Positions 53,980 through 60,187 of a stretch of DNA of 60,187 nt are shown in pieces. This DNA comes from Hahella sp. GTDB lineage: Bacteria; Pseudomonadota; Gammaproteobacteria; Pseudomonadales; Oleiphilaceae. Location of the stretch: NCBI GenBank assembly GCA_028280065.1, contig JANQMN010000148.1, positions 1 to 60,187 of the forward strand, written 5' to 3'. The notes beneath the pieces are model-generated. The model was given only the letters and a program-made list of their open reading frames with translations, did not search any database and was not told the DNA's origin. Position 1 is the first letter of the stretch. Every line of letters begins with the position of its first letter. The position numbers were made by a program, and so were the translations under genes.

Positions 53980-54683
53980 CTCAATCAAACATCGCAATAA
54001 TACCAGCACGAGGTGGCAGTAAGCGAATTCCCCGCAAAAATATTAGGCTTTTTTCTGGACAGCCGATTATTGCATATACCATTAAAGCAGCTCTGAGTTG
54101 CGGTTTATTTAATCGAGTGATTGTTTCTACCGATGATGCTGAAGTGGCAGACGTTTGCCGCCAATTTGGTGCTGAGGTTCCATTCATACGCCCGGCAGAA
54201 TTGGCCAATGACCATGCAGTAATTGCGGAAGTTATGAAGCATGCTTGTGACTGGCTTGTTGGAGAACACGATCCATTTACTTCTTTGTGTTGCCTCTATG
54301 CAACAGCACCGATGTTGCAAATCAAAAAACTTTTTGAAGCAGCGGCTCTTATAGAGGCTGATCAAGCGGACTACGTGCTCTCCATCACTTCCTTTACATA
54401 CCCGATACAGCGAGCCTTGCAGCTTGATGAGAATGGGTGCGTTAAAATGATTAAGCCGGAATATGGTACGACTCGATCCCAGGATTTAGAGGAGTGCTAT
54501 CATGATGCAGCCCAGTTTTTTTGGGGATCAAGAGCTGCCATCATGGGAGAAGTTGACAAGGCTAGAACCAGAGGCATAGTAGTCCCTCATTATTCAGTAC
54601 AGGACATTGATACAGATGAAGACTGGCACTATGCTGAGATCAAATTCAAGGCGGCACAGCAAATGGGCTTGATAGCCTCCTGA
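53976..54683 (+). CDS. pseF: pseudaminic acid cytidylyltransferase
   Basis: 235 residues, NTP-transferase fold. Last step of the pathway: activates pseudaminic acid with CTP to CMP-Pse for transfer by Maf. The nucleotide-binding motif IPARGGSKRIPRKNI and the later VSTDDAEVADVC, YATAPML and QDIDTDEDWHYAEIKF are typical of PseF/NeuA. The GTG start overlaps the sulfotransferase stop by 4 bp, so the two are coupled. Confidence 0.93.
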   Translation: MTQSNIAIIPARGGSKRIPRKNIRLFSGQPIIAYTIKAALSCGLFNRVIVSTDDAEVADVCRQFGAEVPFIRPAELANDHAVIAEVMKHACDWLVGEHDPFTSLCCLYATAPMLQIKKLFEAAALIEADQADYVLSITSFTYPIQRALQLDENGCVKMIKPEYGTTRSQDLEECYHDAAQFFWGSRAAIMGEVDKARTRGIVVPHYSVQDIDTDEDWHYAEIKFKAAQQMGLIAS

Positions 54684-54709
54684 ATAACTACTGTTGAGTT
54701 TTTCTGTTT

Positions 54710-55762
54710 ATGGCTAGTGTCAGTATCCGAAATCGCATCATTTCTTCAGAAAATCCACCGTTCATCATTGCCGAGTTTTCCGGTAATCACAATCAGGATT
54801 TGATGACGGCCGAGAAAATGGTGAAGGCGGCTGCTGAGGCAGGTGTTAGTGCCATTAAATTGCAAACCTATCGACCAGATACAATTACGCTTGATAGTGA
54901 CCGAGAAGAGTTTCAGATTCGCGAAGAAGGCAGCCTCTGGCGAGGTGAACGGCTCTATGATTTATACGGAAAAGCTTTTACTCCCTGGGAATGGCATGCT
55001 GAGTTATTTCACCTTGCCCAGCAACAAGAGTTGTTAGCCTTTAGTTCTCCTTTTGACGAAACCAGCGTTGAATACCTCGAAAATCTCGACGTGCCCTGCT
55101 ATAAAATTGCGTCTTTCGAAATCAACCATTTTCCCTTGCTGAAAGCTGTTGCGAACACTGGCAAACCCGTCATTATGTCGACAGGTATGGCTACTTTACC
55201 GGAAATTGAAGAGGCCATAGAGCAACTGTATCGCCACGGTTGTAAGGAACTCGTTTTGCTCAAGTGCACGAGTACCTATCCCGCCAAGATCGGGGATGCT
55301 AATTTGCTGACAATCCCGGATATGAAAGAGCGGTTTGGCGTTCCAGTCGGTTTGTCCGATCATACTAAAGGTACTGGTGTAGCGATTGCCGCTGCTGCCA
55401 TGGGTGCGGATGTAATTGAGCGTCATTTTGTGTTGGATAAGGATTTTTCTTCGGTAGACGCCGCATTTTCTTCTGATCCTGCGGAGTTTCGCACCTTGGT
55501 CAATGAAACAAGGGAGATTCGGCAAGCCCTCGGCACCGTCCATTACGGTCCAACAGTTGCCGAAGAGGCGTCTTTGAAATACAGACGCTCCATTTATGTC
55601 AGTCAGGAACTATCTGCCGGGACGGTATTGTCTGGTGAAATGTTAAAGGTTGTAAGGCCAGCCTTGGGTATGCATCCGAAATACTTCGAGAGCGTAAAAG
55701 GCAGAACTCTACAAGTTGCAAAGCCCGCGAACTCCCCGCTGCAAGAAAGTGATTTGCTCTGA
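54710..55762 (+). CDS. pseI: pseudaminic acid synthase
   Basis: 350 residues. NeuB-type TIM barrel (1 to about 280) that condenses 2,4-diacetamido-2,4,6-trideoxy-L-altrose with phosphoenolpyruvate, followed by a C-terminal SAF/antifreeze-like domain (about 295-350, GRTLQVAKPANSPLQ). Seen: FIIAEFSGNHNQD, AIKLQTYRPDTITLD, CYKIASFEINHFPLL, VGLSDHTKGTGVAIAAAAMG and VIERHFVLD. PseI rather than NeuB/LegI is chosen for the SGNHNQD and TYRPDT blocks and the neighbours. The ribosome site is weak. The stop shares a base with the pseG ATG. Confidence 0.94.
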   Translation: MASVSIRNRIISSENPPFIIAEFSGNHNQDLMTAEKMVKAAAEAGVSAIKLQTYRPDTITLDSDREEFQIREEGSLWRGERLYDLYGKAFTPWEWHAELFHLAQQQELLAFSSPFDETSVEYLENLDVPCYKIASFEINHFPLLKAVANTGKPVIMSTGMATLPEIEEAIEQLYRHGCKELVLLKCTSTYPAKIGDANLLTIPDMKERFGVPVGLSDHTKGTGVAIAAAAMGADVIERHFVLDKDFSSVDAAFSSDPAEFRTLVNETREIRQALGTVHYGPTVAEEASLKYRRSIYVSQELSAGTVLSGEMLKVVRPALGMHPKYFESVKGRTLQVAKPANSPLQESDLL

Positions 55763-56742
55763 TGCCGGAATTTCTATTTCGGACCGATGCTAACGCAGAG
55801 ATGGGGGCAGGGCATCTGGCCCGTTGTACAGGATTAATTGAATGCCTTCGGCAACAAGGTGGCGACTGCGCCATTTACGGTAATGTCAGTAATGAGTTCA
55901 GATTCATGCTGGGACTAAATAGTCCGATGGCAGTTACACCAATCGGTAATCCCGTACCTGATTATAAAGTCCTCGTGGTCGACAACTACAATGAACTAAA
56001 CAATCAATTGGCTGAACTGGCTGTTTGTAATGCTCGCCGCATCGTTCTATTTGAAGACATGGATGATCGTACATCATCTCTGGTTGATGTCGTTATTAAT
56101 CCATTTGGAAATCCGGAAAACTTAAGGCAACGTTTCCCTAAGGCTGCCATCCATACCGGATTGGAATTTTACATCCCCCGGTATCAGGTCTGGCTCCAAA
56201 AAGAGCGTATGTCGAAACGTTTACGATTAAACCCGAATTCCCCGCTAAATTCGAAAGTCCAACCAAAAGCCCAACCAAAAGTGGTCGTATCCCTGGGAGG
56301 CAGTTCCCATCCAGAGTTGGAGCAGAAAATTGTTGAGGTGCTTATAAGCGGATTACCGAATGATGCCCAAATCGAGGTCTTTTCAGCGTATAACGAATCT
56401 AAACAACTAAACAATATTCGTTATAACTCTGGTTTTGCCGGAGACTTTCTGGAAGCCGCTTCTAGTGCTGATTTGGTCGTTTGCGGAGCAGGGCAAACTC
56501 TACTTGAAATGGTGTATTGTCAACGACCGGTCATTGGAGTTTTTATCGCCGATAATCAACGCCGTTGTGCTGAAACGTTAGTTGAATTTGGCGTACCCGT
56601 TATTAATAGAAGCAGTGATTTAACAGAAGAGATTAGCCGGTGTTTGAATCAGTTGCAGCATGGTGAAAGGTTGCAATATCCAGAACACATTGGAAGCGGA
56701 GTGGACCAGTTGGTCAATAATCTGCTGAGTCTGGTCAAATGA
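55762..56742 (+). CDS. pseG: UDP-2,4-diacetamido-2,4,6-trideoxy-beta-L-altropyranose hydrolase
   Basis: 326 residues, GT-B fold nucleotide-sugar hydrolase that removes UDP to release the sugar for PseI. The catalytic His lies in ANAEMGAGHLARCTGLI; VSLGGSSHPELEQKIV and VVCGAGQTLLEMVYCQRPV are the C-terminal UDP-binding motifs. It lies in the TGATG overlap with pseI and overlaps the next gene by 4 bp. Confidence 0.93.
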   Translation: MPEFLFRTDANAEMGAGHLARCTGLIECLRQQGGDCAIYGNVSNEFRFMLGLNSPMAVTPIGNPVPDYKVLVVDNYNELNNQLAELAVCNARRIVLFEDMDDRTSSLVDVVINPFGNPENLRQRFPKAAIHTGLEFYIPRYQVWLQKERMSKRLRLNPNSPLNSKVQPKAQPKVVVSLGGSSHPELEQKIVEVLISGLPNDAQIEVFSAYNESKQLNNIRYNSGFAGDFLEAASSADLVVCGAGQTLLEMVYCQRPVIGVFIADNQRRCAETLVEFGVPVINRSSDLTEEISRCLNQLQHGERLQYPEHIGSGVDQLVNNLLSLVK

Positions 56743-57983
56743 ACATACTACTCACTAGCATTGGTGGAAAAACAAATCTCATCAAGTATTTTCAGCGCGC
56801 GCTTATTAATGAAGGCGGGGGTGAAGTTCATGTAATGGATAGTGATGGGAAGGCAGTCGGACGTTTTTTTGCTGACAAGTTCTACCAGTCTCCCGCGACT
56901 CAGGCCACTCATTTTTATCAGTGGCTATTGAACAAGGTTGAGCAGGAGGGAATAGATCTTATTGTTCCTACCCGTGATGGCGATATGTGCCCTTTATCCA
57001 GTATCCAAACGGAACTGGCAAGTCGTTTTGATTGTCAGGTAATGCTTCCATCAGCGGCTTCTTTGGAAATTTGTATAAACAAGAGGGCGTTTGCCGAGTG
57101 GTGCCGGGAAAATGGTTTTGAATCATTGCCTGAGTTGGATTTAGGAAGTCTTAGCAAGCAAGATTTTCCAGTCTTTATTAAGCCCCGTATAGGGTCAGGT
57201 AGTCAGCGAAGCTTTAAAGTAGAACACTGGGAGCGATGGATGAAGGTCCGGGAAAGTGTGCTGCCATCCGATCTGATTCAACCCTTCTTTGCTTTGCCAG
57301 AATATACTGTCGATATATATATCGATGGCAATGAGCAGGTAGTATCCGTCGTTCCTAGAAAGCGTTTAAAAGTGAGTCATGGTGAGTCAGTGCATGGTGT
57401 CGTGGATTGCGATTCCACGATCATTAGTGAAGTTTCACGTCTTGCAAAAAAGCTTCAATTAGTCGGACACAATACGATTCAGTGCTTCAGAAGTAAAGAC
57501 AGTGTCATTATGATTGAAGTGAATCCTCGGTTTGGAGGTGGATTTACGCTTGGCATCGAAGCTGGTGCAGATACACCCCGCTACCTTGTGCAGGAAAGGC
57601 GAGGGCTTCCCGTGTCTCCTCCAAAAACTTTAGTGGAGGGTCTGCAGATGGTTAGAATCGAAAAAGATATCTTCTTCGGTGGAGACTCATCTGAAAAAGT
57701 CTGGTGTTTTGACCTTGATGGCACTATTTGCACTGAATCATGTGCATATGAAGACGCAAAGCCGGTGGTTCGGGTTGTAAACAGAATTAACGACCTTTAT
57801 CAGAAAGGCCATACCATTATAATCGCAACAGCGAGGGGTGCAGCTAGCGGTAAAGATTGGAGAGAATTGATAGAGTCACAGCTTAAGGTATGGGGAGTAA
57901 TGTATCACCGTCTGGTTACGACAAAACCCTATGCTGATTACTATATTGATAATAAGTCAGTTGATGTCCTGGAATATCTTTAG
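56739..57983 (+). CDS. ATP-grasp / HAD-phosphatase fusion protein
   Basis: 414 residues. About 1-310 is an ATP-grasp enzyme resembling carbamoyl-phosphate synthase-like ligases: FPVFIKPRIGSGSQRSF (ATP-binding) and VIMIEVNPRFGGGFTLG (metal-binding Glu and Asn). About 320-414 is a small HAD phosphatase: CFDLDGTICTES (nucleophile Asp325, acid Asp327), IIIATARGAAS and ADYYIDNKSVDV. ATP-grasp ligases form amides via acyl-phosphates, and the sugar precursor here has free amines, so an N-acyl or amino-acyl decoration of the pseudaminic acid is a reasonable but unproven role. Coupled to pseG by ATGA. Confidence 0.8.
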   Translation: MNILLTSIGGKTNLIKYFQRALINEGGGEVHVMDSDGKAVGRFFADKFYQSPATQATHFYQWLLNKVEQEGIDLIVPTRDGDMCPLSSIQTELASRFDCQVMLPSAASLEICINKRAFAEWCRENGFESLPELDLGSLSKQDFPVFIKPRIGSGSQRSFKVEHWERWMKVRESVLPSDLIQPFFALPEYTVDIYIDGNEQVVSVVPRKRLKVSHGESVHGVVDCDSTIISEVSRLAKKLQLVGHNTIQCFRSKDSVIMIEVNPRFGGGFTLGIEAGADTPRYLVQERRGLPVSPPKTLVEGLQMVRIEKDIFFGGDSSEKVWCFDLDGTICTESCAYEDAKPVVRVVNRINDLYQKGHTIIIATARGAASGKDWRELIESQLKVWGVMYHRLVTTKPYADYYIDNKSVDVLEYL

Positions 57984-57994
57984 TAGGCCGTCGG

Positions 57995-59131
57995 ATGAAT
58001 AAAGAAGTCTCTGGACTTATGGTGGCATATAATGCAGCTACAACTATCGAGCGTGCATTAGAGTCTGCTCTTGAACAGGTTGATCACCTCATTATGGTGG
58101 ACGATGGCTCTCAGGATGGAACAGCGCGTCTTGCCAGAAGATTTTCTGCCCAGTGTATCGAAGTAATTGAACTTAAAGAGAACCGTGGGATCGGGTTTGC
58201 CAGGCAGGTGGCGGTTGACCACCTCTCACGCCCAATTGGTTGCTGGTTGGATGCGGATGATATTTGGCTGCTTGAACGCATTTCAAGATTAAAAGAAGTT
58301 ATTGATAAAGGCGCTGACTATGCTTTTGATGAAGCTGAAGTTTATAACGAAGAGTCACAGACCAAATTGTGTGATGCGCGTTTTCCGGATTTTCTTTTAG
58401 AACAGGATGGTTTGCTTCATCAGTTTGGAAGAAATTACCTGCCAACTCTTGGGCATCCGATGGCCAAAAAAGAAGCTTTGAAAAGAGTAGGCTATAAAGA
58501 AGGCTTCAGACAGGCTGAAGACTACGATCATTTAATAAGAGCATTGCTGAACCAATTTGAAATCAAACTCTTATGCGGGTCTAGTTATCGCGAATACTGC
58601 TCACCTAACTCAGCTTCTCGTGATCTGACCCGTCAGAATGAATATAGTAAAAAATCTCTTGAACAGATTAATTATGAGTGCGTTATTCAAAGACTAAAGC
58701 AAAGTTGTTTGCCCACTAATGTAAAAGATGCTGTATTCATGTTTTTTTTGGTCCGACGAGAGTCTTGGTTAAAACTGAAGACCTACGCGGAAGCCAGGGT
58801 AGTCGAATATTCTGAATCCTCTGATGTTTGGCTGTATTTTTTCTTCTTGGGAGTATCACTCTTTCATGCAAGAGAAGTTGAAAATTCCATGAAGTATTTC
58901 GAACGAGCCTTGAAGTCTTACGTTACTCCAGAAGTGCTAAACAACATTGCAGCTTGCAAGAAGTTCCTTGGGCTGAACTATGAAGTGCAAATAAATGAAG
59001 CATTGGCCTCTAAACCAGACTACCTGGATGCGTTGACTAATAAAAGAACAAGCAAAATAGTTGTTACCAATGTGCCTCTCAGGAATTTTACCCATCGGGG
59101 GCGCTACAGTGAGGGGCGAATAAGTGTTTGA
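57995..59131 (+). CDS. family 2 glycosyltransferase
   Basis: 378 residues. N-terminal GT-A domain with GLMVAYNAATTIERALESAL, LIMVDDGSQDGTARLA, ENRGIGFARQVAVDHL and the metal-binding CWLDADDIW. QAEDYDHLIRALL, the usual C-terminal catalytic ED motif, follows. The last 150 residues are helical and TPR-like (KYFERALKSYVTPEVLNNIA). No membrane segment, so it acts on cytoplasmic acceptors, perhaps extending the flagellin glycan. It lies 11 bp after the ATP-grasp gene. An eight-T run occurs at 58742-58749. Confidence 0.88.
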   Translation: MNKEVSGLMVAYNAATTIERALESALEQVDHLIMVDDGSQDGTARLARRFSAQCIEVIELKENRGIGFARQVAVDHLSRPIGCWLDADDIWLLERISRLKEVIDKGADYAFDEAEVYNEESQTKLCDARFPDFLLEQDGLLHQFGRNYLPTLGHPMAKKEALKRVGYKEGFRQAEDYDHLIRALLNQFEIKLLCGSSYREYCSPNSASRDLTRQNEYSKKSLEQINYECVIQRLKQSCLPTNVKDAVFMFFLVRRESWLKLKTYAEARVVEYSESSDVWLYFFFLGVSLFHAREVENSMKYFERALKSYVTPEVLNNIAACKKFLGLNYEVQINEALASKPDYLDALTNKRTSKIVVTNVPLRNFTHRGRYSEGRISV

Positions 59132-59175
59132 TATATTTCCTGTGTTGATTAATCGCGAGAGCTTGGAAAGTTATT

Positions 59176-60187
59176 ATGGATGATACTCAGGATATTAGTG
59201 ACATCCTATCAACATTAAACGTGCCTGGAGAAGACTGGTTCCGACAGCAATTATACGAGCAGGTGTCTGGCAAAAAGGTTGTTTTTTTTGGTGCTTCTGG
59301 TACAGGAAAGTTAGCACTTCGAAATAAACGATCTGATATCCATGTTGATTGCTTTTCTGATAACGATCCGGATAAGTGGAATACCTCCTTTGAAGGCTAT
59401 AAAGTTATTTCACCTGAGGAGTTGGTATCGGGTATTTCGGAGTACTCTGTTTTTATCACTAGCCATTTTTATGACGATATTAGCGCACAATTAAAACGAA
59501 TGGGGATTGAAGAATCAGATATCTCTATTATTTATCATAATACTGAACGTAATCGCCAATACTTCGACTTCCTTAGCAATCATAAGGATAGTATTAAACG
59601 AGTCTGTAGTTTTTTGAGCGATGATTTATCAAAAAAAACCTTAAAAAATATGATACTTGCAAGACTGGGGCATTACCGTAGAGACACGGTAGCCTCTGCG
59701 TCAATTCAACCCCAGTACTTTTTAAGGGAATTTCATGCCAAAGACTTCCAGGTGTTTATTGATGGTGGAGCATATATAGGTGATACCCTCGAGGAATTTA
59801 TCGGCCTTTATGGAGGTGAATTTCAGAACTATTACGCTTTTGAACCAGTAAAGCATCATCTTATATCCATTGAAGAAATTCTTGCCGGTAAGCCTTATGA
59901 ATTTACCGAAAAAGTGAGAATTATTCCCAAAGCTCTATATTCTGAGGAAACCAAACTTTGCTTTGAGGAATGTAGCGAAGGTGCCTCACATATTAGTGAT
60001 TCAGGTACTAATAGAATAGAAGCAGTCGCCTTGGACAACTTGGAAATTCAACCTCCAACATTCATTAAACTTGACGTGGAAGGCTCGGAGTTGAAGGCCC
60101 TTAACGGTATGTCAAACGTCATTCAAAAGTACAGGCCAGCTCTGGCGGTATGCATTTATCATAAATGGCAGGATATATTTGAGCTTC
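59176..60187 (+). CDS. FkbM-family methyltransferase with N-terminal Rossmann domain (partial)
   Basis: The frame runs from ATG 59176 to the window edge, 337 residues without stop, so the C-terminus is missing. Residues 33-125 are a Rossmann-like unit (KKVVFFGASGTGKLA, then CFSDNDPDKWNTSFEGYKV and SVFITSHFYDD). Residues 193 onward are an FkbM methyltransferase: VFIDGGAYIGDTLEEFIGL, YYAFEPVKHHL, FIKLDVEGSELKALNGM and RPALAVCIYHK. Domain order is the reverse of the protein at 49932. FkbM enzymes O-methylate sugars and related compounds. It lies 44 bp after the glycosyltransferase on the same strand. Confidence 0.85.
   Translation, partial: MDDTQDISDILSTLNVPGEDWFRQQLYEQVSGKKVVFFGASGTGKLALRNKRSDIHVDCFSDNDPDKWNTSFEGYKVISPEELVSGISEYSVFITSHFYDDISAQLKRMGIEESDISIIYHNTERNRQYFDFLSNHKDSIKRVCSFLSDDLSKKTLKNMILARLGHYRRDTVASASIQPQYFLREFHAKDFQVFIDGGAYIGDTLEEFIGLYGGEFQNYYAFEPVKHHLISIEEILAGKPYEFTEKVRIIPKALYSEETKLCFEECSEGASHISDSGTNRIEAVALDNLEIQPPTFIKLDVEGSELKALNGMSNVIQKYRPALAVCIYHKWQDIFEL

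Overview
The window reads as a 60-kb chromosomal segment of a flagellated, respiring gammaproteobacterium of about mid GC content. Supporting content: pdxB, rhlB-type helicase, EF-P hydroxylase epmC, mlaA, htpX, alaA, dsbD, a gspA-gspB pair, a complete cbb3 oxidase cluster with its copper-assembly genes, and a sigma-54-type promoter before a large flagellin. The gene set does not look enterobacterial; a marine, soil or oil-associated Pseudomonadales/Alteromonadales-like lineage is plausible, but the genus cannot be fixed from the sequence. No rRNA, tRNA, CRISPR array, integrase or transposase gene was seen.

Layout. (1) 1-4300: end of a MacB/FtsX-type ABC permease followed by a sigma-54 response regulator and its histidine kinase, then a convergent REC-GGDEF diguanylate cyclase. 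(2) 4400-14900, all leftward: hemN, a TauE/SafE-like protein, ccoS, ccoI, ccoH, ccoG and ccoP-Q-O-N, apparently driven from an FNR/ANR-type class II promoter about 280 bp before ccoN. This unit makes and matures the high-affinity cbb3 oxidase and supplies haem at low oxygen. (3) 14900-31900: housekeeping and stress genes (alpha/beta hydrolase, tusA, dsbD, epmC, DEAD-box helicase, pdxB, PilZ protein, htpX, alaA, msrB, glutathione peroxidase, HDOD protein, two overlapping hydrolases, mlaA, patatin phospholipase). A 58-bp perfect palindrome follows pdxB. (4) 32000-40000: gspA-gspB-dinG, then a MalT/LuxR-type 910-residue regulator with a clear terminator. (5) 40400-60187: a flagellin and surface-glycan region.

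Region 5 holds a 694-residue flagellin with an internal duplication of about 200 residues, a TPR-methyltransferase beside it, a Maf/DUF115 flagellin glycosyltransferase, and pseudaminic acid genes pseB, pseC, pseF, pseI and pseG. No PseH-type acetyltransferase is visible. The pse genes are split by an AT-rich, oppositely oriented three-gene cassette: an FkbM-like methyltransferase fused to a Rossmann domain, a transglutaminase-like Cys-His-Asp protein fused to a similar Rossmann domain, and a degenerate SlyD-like FKBP protein. A sulfotransferase, an ATP-grasp-HAD fusion, a family 2 glycosyltransferase and a second Rossmann/FkbM protein in the reverse domain order (cut by the window end) follow. 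The likely overall job is synthesis, decoration and transfer of a pseudaminic-acid-type sugar to flagellin. The cassette, the recurring Rossmann module and the ATP-grasp-HAD protein are the best candidates for undescribed biology.
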